A stretch of DNA of 64,000 bases from Tepidimonas sediminis (GCF_007556605.1 NZ_VJND01000005.1:1-64000), one strand, 5' to 3'. Numbered from the stretch's first letter, positions 1-8,168 are shown. Notes: generated by a model from the sequence alone, not told the origin. Program-made: numbers and translations.

Positions 1-863
1 GCGTCCCAGTCGGCCGGCGGCCACAGCCAGCGCAGCGGCAGGCTGGCCTCGACACAGACGCGAATCTCCCCGCGGCCGACCGACACGCCCGACAGCGCCA
101 GCACGAACGCCGCCAGCACCAGCAGCGCCAGCCAGCCGGCCGACAGGCCCAGGCCGGCGCCGACCAGCCCGGCCAGCCCCGCCGTGGCCGCCGCCCCCAG
201 CACGCGCCCAAGCAGCGCGCGCGTGACGGTGGCGATGACCGGCACGGCGAAGAACGCGAACACGAGCGCCCCCTCGACGTCGGGGCCGTCGGCCGCGCCG
301 GCTCGGGCCGCGGCCGGCCCGGGCGGCGGCAGCGCCTCGCCGGCCAGCGCCGCCAGGATCTGCTCGACGCCGGCCTGCAGCCCGCCGAAGAAGTCGCCTT
401 GGCGGAAATGCGGCACGATGGCGCGCTCGATGATGCGGCTGGCCAGCAGGTCCGGCAGCGCACCCTCCACCGCCTTGGTGGTGGCGATGCGCACGCGGCG
501 GTCGTCCTTGGCCACCACCAGCAGGACGCCGTCGCCGACGTCGCGCCGGCCGATCTTCCACGCATCGCCGACGCGCTGCGTGTAGTCGGTGATGTCCTCC
601 GGCGCGGTGGTCGGCACCAGCAGCACCACCACCTGGCTGCCCCGCTCGCGCTCGAAGGCGGCCAGCCGCGCCTCCAGCGCCGCGCGCTGCTCGGCGCTGA
701 GCGTGCCGGTCAAATCCATCACGCGGGCGGTCAGCGCCGGCACCGGCTGCAGGGACTGCGCGTGCGCCGGCAAGCCCCACGCCAGCAGCAGCATCAGCCA
801 GACCCCGAGCAGCCACCCGTAGCGAGGACCAGGTCGCCCGCACGGCCCCTCACCCACAGCCAC
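1..863 (-). CDS. TPM-domain (YgcG-type) membrane protein, 3' part cut by window edge
   Basis: About 287 codons are visible and the gene runs off the left end. After a hydrophobic export segment (WLLGVWLMLLLAWGLPAHA, signal peptidase I site likely after AHA) comes a TPM domain of about 130 residues that includes GRRDVGDGVLLVVAKDDRR, then further hydrophobic stretches that look like C-terminal membrane segments. TPM proteins are commonly encoded next to LemA, as here: the gene lies 48 bases downstream of lemA on the same strand. The family's biochemical role is not settled; it is often linked to envelope or membrane-protein maintenance. The start is uncertain: I chose the GTG at 863, which keeps a full signal peptide, but GTG 857 and ATG 794 are in the same frame and no clear ribosome site decides. 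Confidence 0.8.
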   Translation of the reverse strand, partial: MAVGEGPCGRPGPRYGWLLGVWLMLLLAWGLPAHAQSLQPVPALTARVMDLTGTLSAEQRAALEARLAAFERERGSQVVVLLVPTTAPEDITDYTQRVGDAWKIGRRDVGDGVLLVVAKDDRRVRIATTKAVEGALPDLLASRIIERAIVPHFRQGDFFGGLQAGVEQILAALAGEALPPPGPAAARAGAADGPDVEGALVFAFFAVPVIATVTRALLGRVLGAAATAGLAGLVGAGLGLSAGWLALLVLAAFVLALSGVSVGRGEIRVCVEASLPLRWLWPPADWD

Positions 864-911
864 CGCGGGCGCGGCGAACGGAAAACCGGCAGCGGGCACG
901 GCCGCTCCCCG

Positions 912-1547
912 TCAGCGCCCCGGCGCGGCCGGGAATTCCACCTTCGGCGGCTGCGCCAGGCTGGCCTCGTCGGCGGGGGCGAAGCCCGGCTTGGGCGCGT
1001 AGCCGAACACCTTGGCGGTCAGATTGGTCGGGAAGCTGCGCGCCAGCGTGTTGTAGCGCTGCACGGCCTGGATGTAGCGGTTGCGCGCCACCGCGATGCG
1101 GTTTTCGGTGCCTTCGAGCTGCACGCGCAGGTCGGCAAAGCCCTGGTTGGCCTTCAGATTCGGGTACTGCTCGGCCACCGCCAGCAGGCGCGCCAGCGCG
1201 CCGCCCAGCTCGCCCTGCGCGGCCTGGAAGCGCTGCAGCGCCTGCGGGTCCTGCAGCATCTCGGGCGTGACCTGGATCGCGGTGGCGCGGGCGCGCGCCT
1301 CGATGACGCGTGTGAGCGTCTCGCGCTCGAAGTTGGCCTCGCCCTGCACGGTGGCCACCAGGTTGGGCACCAGATCGGCGCGGCGCTGGTACTGGTTGAG
1401 CACCTCGGCCCAGGCGGCGCGCACCTCCTCGTCGAGGCGCTGGAATTCGTTGTAGCCGCAGCCGGGCAGCGCCGCGGCCAGCGGCATGGCCGCGGCCCAC
1501 GCCAGCCAGCGGCGGCGCGTCGGGGTGGCAAGCGCAGAATCGGTCAT
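912..1547 (-). CDS. lemA: LemA family protein
   Basis: The 211-residue product has a short N-terminal hydrophobic segment (WLAWAAAMPLAAALPGC, Cys30) that could be a lipoprotein signal, although Pro at the -2 position is unusual for a lipobox. The long helical LemA domain follows, with the family landmarks RRADLVPNLVATVQG, NLKANQGFADLRVQLEGTEN and ARNRYIQAVQRYNTLARSFP. LemA proteins are membrane-anchored with the helical domain outside the cytoplasm; their molecular role is poorly defined. The TPM-domain gene directly downstream is the usual partner. The start ATG at 1547 was preferred over longer in-frame starts because those would run into pxpA; pxpA ends 44 bases upstream, so lemA may be read through from the oxoprolinase operon or have its own promoter in that gap. 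Confidence 0.93.
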   Translation of the reverse strand: MTDSALATPTRRRWLAWAAAMPLAAALPGCGYNEFQRLDEEVRAAWAEVLNQYQRRADLVPNLVATVQGEANFERETLTRVIEARARATAIQVTPEMLQDPQALQRFQAAQGELGGALARLLAVAEQYPNLKANQGFADLRVQLEGTENRIAVARNRYIQAVQRYNTLARSFPTNLTAKVFGYAPKPGFAPADEASLAQPPKVEFPAAPGR

Positions 1548-1591
1548 GGCGGTCGGCCCTCCTTCGCGGGCGGCGGCCCGCATGGCGCGCA

Positions 1592-2365
1592 TCATGCCAC
1601 GGCGGCGGGCGCCAGCCAGCCGCGCTGCGCCAGCGCAGCACGCAGCCGGCGTGCGGTCTGCAGCGCCTGCGGCCCGTCGCCGTGCACGCAGACGCTGTCG
1701 ATCGGGGTGGGCAGCACGCGCCCGCCGCGGGTGACGAGGCCGCCGGCCTGCAGCATCGCCAGCACGTGCGCCACCGCCTCGTCCGGGTCGTGCAGCACCG
1801 CGCCCGGCTGGCGCCGCGGCACCAGCTGGCCGTCGTCCTGGTAGGCGCGGTCGGCGAACACCTCGCGCAGCAGCGGCTGGCCCAGCGCCAGCGCCGCGCG
1901 CTCCAGCGCCGAGCACGCCGGCGCCAGCAGCGGCAGCGCGGGATCGTAGGCCCGCACCGCCTGGACCACGGTGCGCGCCAGCGCCTCGTCGGCGCAGGCC
2001 ATGTTGTTGAGCGCGCCGTGCGGCTTGACGTGCGCCAGCCGCACCCCTTCGGCGCGGCACACCCCGGCCAGCGCACCGATCTGATAGATCAGCAGCGCCT
2101 GCAGCTCCTCGGGCTCCATCTCCATGCGCCGGCGGCCGAAGCCCTGCAGGTCCGGAAAGCTCGGGTGCGCGCCGATGGCCACGCCGCGCTCGCGCGCGCG
2201 GCGCACGGTGCGGCGCATCACCAGCGGGTCGCCGGCGTGGAAGCCGCAGGCGACGTTGGCCCGTCCGACGATGGCCAGTAACGCCTCGTCGTCGCCCATC
2301 GTCCAGGCACCGAAGCTTTCGCCCAGGTCGGCGTTGAGGTCCACGCAAAGGGTTCGGGGGGTCAT
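1592..2365 (-). CDS. pxpA: 5-oxoprolinase subunit A (LamB/YcsF family)
   Basis: PxpA is one of three subunits of the bacterial ATP-dependent 5-oxoprolinase, which opens pyroglutamate to glutamate in the cytoplasm. The 257-residue protein begins with the family signature VDLNADLGESFGAWTMGDD and carries NVACGFHAGDP, GAHPSFPDLQGFGRR and VKPHGALNNMA, all typical LamB/YcsF blocks. Length is normal for the family. Its ATG overlaps the pxpC stop codon by four bases (ATGA), so it should be translationally coupled. It is the last of the three pxp genes and closes the TRAP-pxpB-pxpC-pxpA order. Confidence 0.96.
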   Translation of the reverse strand: MTPRTLCVDLNADLGESFGAWTMGDDEALLAIVGRANVACGFHAGDPLVMRRTVRRARERGVAIGAHPSFPDLQGFGRRRMEMEPEELQALLIYQIGALAGVCRAEGVRLAHVKPHGALNNMACADEALARTVVQAVRAYDPALPLLAPACSALERAALALGQPLLREVFADRAYQDDGQLVPRRQPGAVLHDPDEAVAHVLAMLQAGGLVTRGGRVLPTPIDSVCVHGDGPQALQTARRLRAALAQRGWLAPAAVA

Positions 2366-3429
2366 TCACCATCCTCCAGCCCCGCCCACGGGGCGTCGTC
2401 GAGCGCGGCGCGCAGCACGCCGCTGATCAGGTTGGCGCCGTACAGCCGCGCCTCGTCCAGGTATCCGGGCGGGCGCCACGCTTGCCGCCGCGCCGCCCAA
2501 GCGGCCCAAGCCGACTGGCGCGCGTGCAGCGCCGCGCGCGCCTGCTCCAGCGTCACCGCCTCGAACCGAAGAGGACGGTTCGATGGCCAGCGCGCCAGCC
2601 GCCCAAGGTCGGCCTGGATGACGGTGGCGATCTTCGGATAACCCCCCACGGTCTGCGCGTCGGCCAGCAGCACGATCGGCTGGCCGCTGGCCGGCACCTG
2701 GATCGCGCCGGGCGCCACGCCGTCGGAGACGATGTCGGCGTGCGCCGGGCTGGCATGCGCGAGCGCCGGGCCCGCCAGCCGCATGCCCATGCGGTCGCGC
2801 TCGGGCGTGAGGCGCCAGTCGGCCTGCAGCAACAGCGTCCGCGCCGCCGGGGTGAAGTGGTCGTCCTGCGGGCCCCAGAGCACGCGGATAGGGCCGTCGT
2901 CGTCCGGCAAGGGGTCGGCACGGCGCTCGACGCCGCGGTCGGCGTCCGCCGCGGCGCACGGCAGCCGGTCGCCGCTGCGCAGGGCGCGGCCCTCAAGCCC
3001 GCCCATCTTGGTGCGCTCGTGGGTGGCGCGGCTGCCCAGCACCGGCGGCACGTCGAGGCCGCCGGCCACCGCCACGTAGGCCAGCCCCTGCACCGCCCCC
3101 AGGCGCAGCGCGTCGCCGGGCTGCAGCGTCACGCTGCACCAGCCGGGCAGCGGCTGCCGCGCGCCGGCGGCGCGCTCCACCGTGACCACCACGTCGCCCA
3201 CCACCGCGACGCGCACCGCAGCGCCCTGCGCGCGCAGCCTCGGCCCCAGCAGGCGCAGCTCCAGCAGCGCCGCCTCGGACGGGTTGTCCAGCAGCGCGTT
3301 TGCGGCGCGCGCCCACCACGGATCCAGCGCCCCGGCCAGCGCCACGCCCCAGTGGCGCCGGCCGCGGCGGCCCAGGTCCTGCACCGTGGTGCCGACGCCG
3401 CCGTCGAGCACCTCGAGCACCGCGCTCAC
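2362..3429 (-). CDS. pxpC: 5-oxoprolinase subunit C (biotin-dependent carboxyltransferase-like, KipA)
   Basis: The 355-residue product is the PxpC/KipA subunit of 5-oxoprolinase, related to the second half of urea amidolyase-type carboxyltransferase domains. Visible family blocks are VLDGGVGTTVQDLGRRG near the N-terminus, GALDPWWARAANALLDNP, LAYVAVAGGLDVPPVLGSRA and a C-terminal GYPKIATVIQADLGRLAR. The start is a GTG at 3429 whose GTGA overlaps the pxpB stop by four bases; the frame is also open upstream but that part is inside pxpB. The 3' end overlaps pxpA by four bases. The arrangement implies coupled synthesis of all three subunits. Confidence 0.95.
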   Translation of the reverse strand: MSAVLEVLDGGVGTTVQDLGRRGRRHWGVALAGALDPWWARAANALLDNPSEAALLELRLLGPRLRAQGAAVRVAVVGDVVVTVERAAGARQPLPGWCSVTLQPGDALRLGAVQGLAYVAVAGGLDVPPVLGSRATHERTKMGGLEGRALRSGDRLPCAAADADRGVERRADPLPDDDGPIRVLWGPQDDHFTPAARTLLLQADWRLTPERDRMGMRLAGPALAHASPAHADIVSDGVAPGAIQVPASGQPIVLLADAQTVGGYPKIATVIQADLGRLARWPSNRPLRFEAVTLEQARAALHARQSAWAAWAARRQAWRPPGYLDEARLYGANLISGVLRAALDDAPWAGLEDGE

Positions 3430-4211
3430 GCGGCGGCCTCCGCCGGCGTCTCGCACCAGGCGGCCACGTCCAGCGCCCCGCGCTGCGCGGCCTGCCGCAG
3501 CCGCTCGTATTCGGCGGCGTCGATGGCGCGCCAGCGCACCGCGTCGCCGCTGGCCAGCAGCGCCGGCGGGTCGCGGCGCAGATCCCACAGCGGCGCCGGG
3601 GTGCGGCCCACCAGGTGCCAGCCGCCGGGGCTTTCCCACGGGTAGACCGCCGCCATCGCGCCGGCCAGCGCGATCGAGCCCGCCGGCACCGCCTTGCGCG
3701 GCGTGGGCAGGCGCGGCACCTGCAGCGCCGGCGGCACCCCGCCCATGTACGGAAAGCCCGGCATGAAGCCGATCTGGTAGACGCGCAGCTCCATGCTGAG
3801 CAGCTGCTCGACGACCTCGGCGGACGAAAGACCCTGGCGCGCCGCCAGCGCCGCCAGATCCGGCGCCAGCGCGGCGTCGAAACACGCCGGCAGCGTCCAG
3901 CGCCGCCCGCGCGGCGGCGCCGCGCCCGCCTGCTGCGCAAGTTGCAGCAGCGCCTGCCCCAGCGCCAAGCCATCGCCGGCCAGCGGGTCGTAGTGCACGG
4001 TCAGCGAGCGTAAGGTCGGCACCACGTCCTGCACCGCATCCCACGGCGGCGCGCCGCTGGCCTGCGCGGCGCGCACCGCGGCCTCCAGCGCCAGCACGCG
4101 CGCATGCAGCGCCGCATCGATCGCCGCGCCGAACTCCACCGTCCAGGCCGCGTCGCCCAGCGGCAGCAGGCGCGGCGCGGGGCTCAGCCCGCCATGCGCT
4201 GGGGCAGCCAC
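3426..4211 (-). CDS. pxpB: 5-oxoprolinase subunit B (KipI family)
   Basis: The 261-residue protein is the PxpB/KipI subunit of 5-oxoprolinase. It shows LLPLGDAAWTVEFG at the N-terminus, LRSLTVHYDPLAGDG, and the diagnostic MELRVYQIGFMPGFPYMGG followed by VPRLPTPRKAVPAGSIALAG and YPWESPGGWHLVGRTP. There is no ATG near the conserved N-terminus; the best start is GTG 4211, preceded by GGAG about eight bases upstream. This start lies inside the last codons of dctM (28-base overlap), so translation is probably coupled to the TRAP permease. That tight linkage supports a shared substrate for transporter and enzyme. Confidence 0.93.
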   Translation of the reverse strand: MAAPAHGGLSPAPRLLPLGDAAWTVEFGAAIDAALHARVLALEAAVRAAQASGAPPWDAVQDVVPTLRSLTVHYDPLAGDGLALGQALLQLAQQAGAAPPRGRRWTLPACFDAALAPDLAALAARQGLSSAEVVEQLLSMELRVYQIGFMPGFPYMGGVPPALQVPRLPTPRKAVPAGSIALAGAMAAVYPWESPGGWHLVGRTPAPLWDLRRDPPALLASGDAVRWRAIDAAEYERLRQAAQRGALDVAAWCETPAEAAA

Positions 4212-5482
4212 GTCACCAGCTCCGGAAAGGCGGTCAGCAGCACCACCGCCAGCACCATGATGACGAACATCGGCGCCGCGTGGCGGGCCAGCTCCGTCAC
4301 CTGCCGCCCGGTCATGCCCTGCAGCACGAACAGGTTGAAGCCCACCGGCGGCGTGATCTGCGCCATCTCCACCACCACGACGACGAAGATGCCGAACCAG
4401 ATCAGGTCCAGCCCGGCGGCCTGCACGGTCGGCAGCAGCACGCCCATCGTCAGCACGACGATCGAGATGCCGTCCAGAAAGCAGCCGAGCACGATGAAAA
4501 AGAGCGCCAGCGCCGCGATGAGCTGCCAGGGCTGCAGCCCCAGCGAGCCGATCCACGTCGCCACGTGGCGCGGCAGGCCCAGGTAGCCCATCGCCAGCGT
4601 CAGGAAGGCCGCGCCGGCCAGGATCAGCGCGATCATGCAGTACATGCGCACCGCGCCGAGCAGGCTGTCGCGCAGCGTCGCCCAGGTCAGCGCCCGCTGC
4701 GCCGCGGCGATCAGCAGCGCGCCGACGACGCCGACCGCCGCCGCCTCGGTGGCGGTGGCAATCCCGGTGTAGATGGTGCCGAGCACCCCGCCGATCAACA
4801 ACAGCACCGGCAGCAGGTGGCGGCTGGCGCGCAGCTTTTCCGCCAGGCTCAGCCGCTGGTGTTCTGGCGGGATGGCCTGCGGGTGCAGCAGCGACCAGAC
4901 GATCACGTAGCCCATGAAGAGCGCCGCCAGCAGCAGGCCCGGCACGATGCCGCCGACGAACAGGCGCGCGATCGACACCTCGGCCGTCACGCCATAGACG
5001 ATCATGATGATCGACGGCGGGATCAGCAGCCCGAGCGTGCTGGCGCCGGCCAGCGTGCCCAGGCTCAGCGCGTCGGGATAGCCGCGGCGCTGCAATTCGG
5101 GCAGCGTCATCTTGCCGACCGTGGCGCAGGTGGCCGCCGACGAGCCCGACACCGCCGCAAACAGCGTGCTGCCCAGGATGTTGGTGTGCAGCAGCCGCCC
5201 CGGCAGGCGCTGCAGCCATGGCGCCAGCCCCCGGAACAGATCCTCCGACAGCCGGGTGCGGAACAGGATCTCGCCCATCCAGATGAACAGCGGCAGCGCC
5301 GTCAGCGTCCACGACGAGGCCGAGCCCCAGATGGTCAGCGCCATCGCGTCGCCGACCGAGCGCTGGGTGAACAGCGCCATGCCGATCCAGGCCACGCCGA
5401 TCAGCGCCAGGCCGATCCAGACCCCGGCGGCCAGCAGCAGCAGCAAGGCGCCGATCAGCACCGTGGCGATGAGCCCTTCCAC
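4184..5482 (-). CDS. dctM: TRAP transporter large permease, DctM type
   Basis: This is the large membrane subunit of a tripartite ATP-independent periplasmic transporter, about 432 residues and about 12 hydrophobic segments. Typical DctM features are LPLFIWMGEILFRTRLSEDL, the NILGSTLFAAVSGSSAATCA block, GTLAGASTLGLLIPPSIIMI and the C-terminal EMAQITPPVGFNLFVLQG. The gene starts at GTG 5482 with an AGGGGG ribosome site and lies 19 bases after dctQ; its 3' end contains the start of pxpB. Because three oxoprolinase genes follow without a break, pyroglutamate or a close analogue is the most likely cargo. That is an inference from context, not visible in the permease itself. Confidence 0.95.
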   Translation of the reverse strand: MEGLIATVLIGALLLLLAAGVWIGLALIGVAWIGMALFTQRSVGDAMALTIWGSASSWTLTALPLFIWMGEILFRTRLSEDLFRGLAPWLQRLPGRLLHTNILGSTLFAAVSGSSAATCATVGKMTLPELQRRGYPDALSLGTLAGASTLGLLIPPSIIMIVYGVTAEVSIARLFVGGIVPGLLLAALFMGYVIVWSLLHPQAIPPEHQRLSLAEKLRASRHLLPVLLLIGGVLGTIYTGIATATEAAAVGVVGALLIAAAQRALTWATLRDSLLGAVRMYCMIALILAGAAFLTLAMGYLGLPRHVATWIGSLGLQPWQLIAALALFFIVLGCFLDGISIVVLTMGVLLPTVQAAGLDLIWFGIFVVVVVEMAQITPPVGFNLFVLQGMTGRQVTELARHAAPMFVIMVLAVVLLTAFPELVTWLPQRMAG

Positions 5483-5501
5483 GGCCGCGCCCCCTGCGGT
5501 G

Positions 5502-6014
5502 TCATTCGATGCGCGCGGGCTCGTCGCCCGGCGCGGCCGGCGCGGACTGGCCGCGCAGGTGCTCGAGCCACTGCACCGCCAGCGCCAGCACCAGCAGCAC
5601 GGTGCCCGCGGCCATGCCGAGCTGCGGAATCCACAGCGGCGTGGCGTCGAGGCCCGTGGAGATGTCGTGGAAGGCGTGGCTCTGCCACACCAGCCGCAGC
5701 GAGAACCACGCCAGCCCGCCCGCCAGCGCCAGGCCCACCGCATGCACCGCCAGCTCCAGCGCGCGCCGCGCCGGCGCCGGCAGGCGCTGCAGCACCAGCG
5801 TCACGCGGATGTGCTCGCCGCGGCGCAGCGTCGGCGCCAGCGCCAGGAACGCCGCCGCCGCCATGCAATAGCCGGCGTAGGCGTCGGAGCCCGGCAGCGC
5901 CAGCACCGGCCACAGCCGCCCGGCGATGCCGAGCAGCACCATCGCCAGCGTGCCGACCAGAAAACCCGCCGCCAGCCAGGCAGCCAGGTCGAACAGGCGG
6001 TTCAGGGCCTTCAT
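5502..6014 (-). CDS. dctQ: TRAP transporter small permease, DctQ type
   Basis: The 170-residue protein has four hydrophobic segments, consistent with the small TRAP membrane subunit, and carries the family block YCMAAAAFLALAPTLRRGEH followed by IRVTLVLQRLP. It pairs with DctM in the membrane to form the sodium-driven transport unit that receives substrate from the periplasmic DctP receptor. It begins 22 bases after the dctP stop and ends 19 bases before dctM. The C-terminus is short and rich in Ala, Pro and acidic residues. Confidence 0.93.
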   Translation of the reverse strand: MKALNRLFDLAAWLAAGFLVGTLAMVLLGIAGRLWPVLALPGSDAYAGYCMAAAAFLALAPTLRRGEHIRVTLVLQRLPAPARRALELAVHAVGLALAGGLAWFSLRLVWQSHAFHDISTGLDATPLWIPQLGMAAGTVLLVLALAVQWLEHLRGQSAPAAPGDEPARIE

Positions 6015-6036
6015 CGCGGGCTCGGGCGCGTCGCCG

Positions 6037-7014
6037 TCACTTGCGGTAGGCGGCCAGCACCGCCGCGCCCTCGGCCCCGGCCTGGCGCGTCCACTCCTCG
6101 ATCATCGTCTCGCCGATCTTGCGCAGATCGGCCTGTAGCTGCGGCGAGCCCTTGCTGACCGTCATGCCGTTCCTGCGCAGCTGCTCCAGGTACCAGGCGG
6201 TCTTTTCCTCGCTCTCGCGCCAACCGCGCGCCTCGGCGTCGGCGGCGGCCTTCAGCAGCGCCTGCTGGGTCGGCTGGTCCAGCGCGTCGAAAGCCCGCTT
6301 GGAAACGAGCACGACGTTCTTCGGCAGCCACGCCGCCACGTCGTAGTAGTACTTGACCTGCTCCCACACCTTGCTGTCGTAGCCGGTGGCGCCGGAGGTC
6401 ATGAAGGCGCTGACCGCGCCGGTGGCCAGCGCCTGCGTCAGCTCGGCGGCCTGGATCGTCACCGGCTGCGCGCCGACCAGCTGCGCGATGCGGCTGGTGT
6501 TGGGGTTGTAGGCGCGCCACTTGGCCCCGCGCAGGTCGGCGGCCGACTCGATCGGCTTGGCGCTGAAGATGCCCTGCGGCGGCCACGGCACCGCGTACAG
6601 CACCTTCAGCCCCTGCTTGTCCAGCGCCGCCTCGATGGCCGGGCGCGACGCCTGCCACAGCTTGCGCGCCTCGCCGTAGCTGGTGGCCAGGAACGGGATC
6701 GAGTCGATGCCGAACAGCGGGTTCTCGTTGGAGAAGTTGGAGATCAGCACCTCGCCGATCTGCGCCTGGCCGCTCTGCACGGCGCGCTTGATCTCCGGCG
6801 CCTTGAACAGCGAGCCGTTCTCGTGCACGGTGATCGTGAGCTTGCCGCCGGTGGCACGCTCGACGTCCTTGGCGAACATCAGGATGTTGGCGGTGTGGAA
6901 GTTGCCGGCCGGGTAGGCGGTGGGCATGTCCCACTTGACGCTCTGGGCGGCGGCGGTGGCGTGGGCCAGCGTCAGCGTGGCGGCGGCGGCGAAGGTGGCA
7001 AGGGTGGCGCGCAT
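6037..7014 (-). CDS. dctP: TRAP transporter substrate-binding receptor, DctP family
   Basis: This is a periplasmic receptor of about 325 residues. A signal peptide (RATLATFAAAATLTLAHATA, cleavage near AAAQ) precedes the DctP fold, with KWDMPTAYPAGNFHTANI at the mature N-terminus, PPQGIFSAKPIESAADLRGA in the middle and KWRAYNPNTSRIAQLVGAQP, where the Arg of KWRAYNP should be the family's carboxylate-binding residue. The ATG at 7014 was chosen because it starts the signal peptide and has AGGAGAG just upstream; a longer frame to 7098 would begin inside the promoter. Receptors that bind pyroglutamate are known in the DctP family from Bordetella, which fits the oxoprolinase genes in the same operon. 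Confidence 0.95.
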   Translation of the reverse strand: MRATLATFAAAATLTLAHATAAAQSVKWDMPTAYPAGNFHTANILMFAKDVERATGGKLTITVHENGSLFKAPEIKRAVQSGQAQIGEVLISNFSNENPLFGIDSIPFLATSYGEARKLWQASRPAIEAALDKQGLKVLYAVPWPPQGIFSAKPIESAADLRGAKWRAYNPNTSRIAQLVGAQPVTIQAAELTQALATGAVSAFMTSGATGYDSKVWEQVKYYYDVAAWLPKNVVLVSKRAFDALDQPTQQALLKAAADAEARGWRESEEKTAWYLEQLRRNGMTVSKGSPQLQADLRKIGETMIEEWTRQAGAEGAAVLAAYRK

Positions 7015-7085
7015 CGGACTCTCTCCTGTGACGACGGAAAAGCGGGGACCGAGGAACCGCCGCGCCCGGCGCGGTCGGTGCCCGA

Positions 7086-7123
7086 ACGTTAACAGCACGT
7101 CGATAAAACGTCAACGTTTTATC
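7086..7123 (-). promoter_or_regulatory. dctP promoter with overlapping palindromic operator
   Basis: On the minus strand a -35-like TTGACG (7109-7114) and a -10-like TAACGT (7086-7091) are separated by 17 bases and would start transcription about 65 bases before dctP. The -35 sits in the middle of a perfect 9-base inverted repeat, GATAAAACG (7102-7110) and CGTTTTATC (7115-7123), with a 4-base centre. Position over the -35 suggests repression. The divergent MarR-like gene at 7194 is the obvious candidate regulator. Confidence 0.6.
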
Positions 7124-7193
7124 AACGTGACATCGTCATGGTTTACCCTCGATGCTTGGGTGACCACGCACGGCCGGGGGTAGGATCGGCGCC

Positions 7194-7778
7194 ATGACAC
7201 GCGCTCGCCTTTCCGCCCGCCCCTCGTCCCGCGCCGACGCCGCCGCGCCGCTGCCCACCGTCGAGCCTCCCTCGCCGGACCGGCCGATCGTCTCGTCCGC
7301 GCACCTGGTCTCCGAGAAGTCGCCCGAGCTGTCGGAGTTCGAGTTCGGCCTCATCATCGCTGCGCACGCCTTCAACCGCTGGCTGATCCGCTGCATGGGC
7401 GCCGCCGGCGTCAAGGACATGACGCCCACCGACGTGCTGGTGCTGCACCACATCAACCACCGCCGCACCCCGAAGCGCCTGGCCGACATCGCCTTCGTGC
7501 TCAACATCGAGGATGCGCACGTCGTGTCGTACTCGGTGCGCAAGCTGCAGGGCATGGGCCTGGTGGCCGGCACCAAGCGCGGCAAGGAGGTGTTCTACGC
7601 CACCACCGACGCCGGCCATGCGCTGTGCCTGCGCTACCGCGCGGTGCGCGAGGCCTGCCTGATGCCGGGCTTTTCCGGCGAGCCGGAGGAAAACCGCCGC
7701 CTGGCCGAGGTGGCGCGCACGCTGCGCCAGCTCAGCGGCCGCTACGACCAGGCGGCGCGCGCGGCCACGGCGTATTGA
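7194..7778 (+). CDS. MarR-like winged-helix transcriptional regulator
   Basis: The 194-residue protein has about 35 poorly ordered N-terminal residues and then a winged-helix domain of the MarR superfamily: an N-terminal helix (FEFGLIIAAHAFNRWLIRCM), a recognition region in TPKRLADIAFVLNIEDAHV and VSYSVRKLQGMGLV, and a wing around GTKRGKEVFYATTDAGH. It is transcribed away from the TRAP-oxoprolinase operon and shares its promoter region, where a perfect palindrome covers the dctP -35. Local regulation of pyroglutamate uptake and use is therefore likely. The effector is not visible. Several in-frame starts are possible; ATG 7194 gives the full frame, and the disordered N-terminus may be shorter in reality. 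Confidence 0.85.
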   Translation: MTRARLSARPSSRADAAAPLPTVEPPSPDRPIVSSAHLVSEKSPELSEFEFGLIIAAHAFNRWLIRCMGAAGVKDMTPTDVLVLHHINHRRTPKRLADIAFVLNIEDAHVVSYSVRKLQGMGLVAGTKRGKEVFYATTDAGHALCLRYRAVREACLMPGFSGEPEENRRLAEVARTLRQLSGRYDQAARAATAY

Positions 7779-7796
7779 GACGGCCGGCCTGCCGCG

Positions 7797-8078
7797 TCAA
7801 CCGCCTGCGGGCAGCGCGCCGGGCGGGATCGTCGCGGCCTTCGCCGCCGGGGCATGAGCAGCCTCACGGCGCTCCAGACGCGCCCACGCGCGCTCGTGGA
7901 AGAAATACGCCACCGCCTGGACGGTGGGTTCCAGCAGGCTGAGCGTCAGCGCGGCCAGCCAGCTGCCGGTCACGGCGTAGGCGACCGTCATCGCCACCGT
8001 GATGTGCATCACGTAGTAGGTGGCGGTCTTCATCAGCGCCAGGCGGTGGGTGCGGGCGATGCGACGCAGGCGGGCCAT
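7797..8078 (-). CDS. DUF2061 small membrane protein
   Basis: The 93-residue protein matches the DUF2061 pattern: KTATYYVMHITVAMTVAYAV, then TGSWLAALTLSLLEPTVQ and VAYFFHERAWARLE. Two hydrophobic segments predict a small inner-membrane protein with a soluble Ala-rich tail. The function of the family is unknown. The start has a very good ribosome site (AAGGAG, seven bases before ATG). An unusually AT-rich stretch with a large inverted repeat lies 50-90 bases upstream and probably controls it. It converges with the MarR-like gene, with only 18 bases between the stops. Confidence 0.9.
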   Translation of the reverse strand: MARLRRIARTHRLALMKTATYYVMHITVAMTVAYAVTGSWLAALTLSLLEPTVQAVAYFFHERAWARLERREAAHAPAAKAATIPPGALPAGG

Positions 8079-8128
8079 GGTGTGCTCCTTCGGTCCATGC
8101 TGGAGTCGATGGTAGGGGTGATCCCATC

Positions 8129-8168
8129 AAAATGCAATCCATCATTTTTATCCGATAGATTGCATTTT
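8129..8168 (-). promoter_or_regulatory. Large inverted repeat upstream of the DUF2061 gene
   Basis: AAAATGCAATC (8129-8139) and GATTGCATTTT (8158-8168) form a perfect 11-base inverted repeat around an 18-base centre. Inside the left half, AAAATG (8129-8134) and CATTTT (8143-8148) make a second, smaller dyad. The stretch is strongly AT-rich compared with its surroundings. It sits 51-90 bases before the DUF2061 start, a good place for an operator. Confidence 0.5.
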
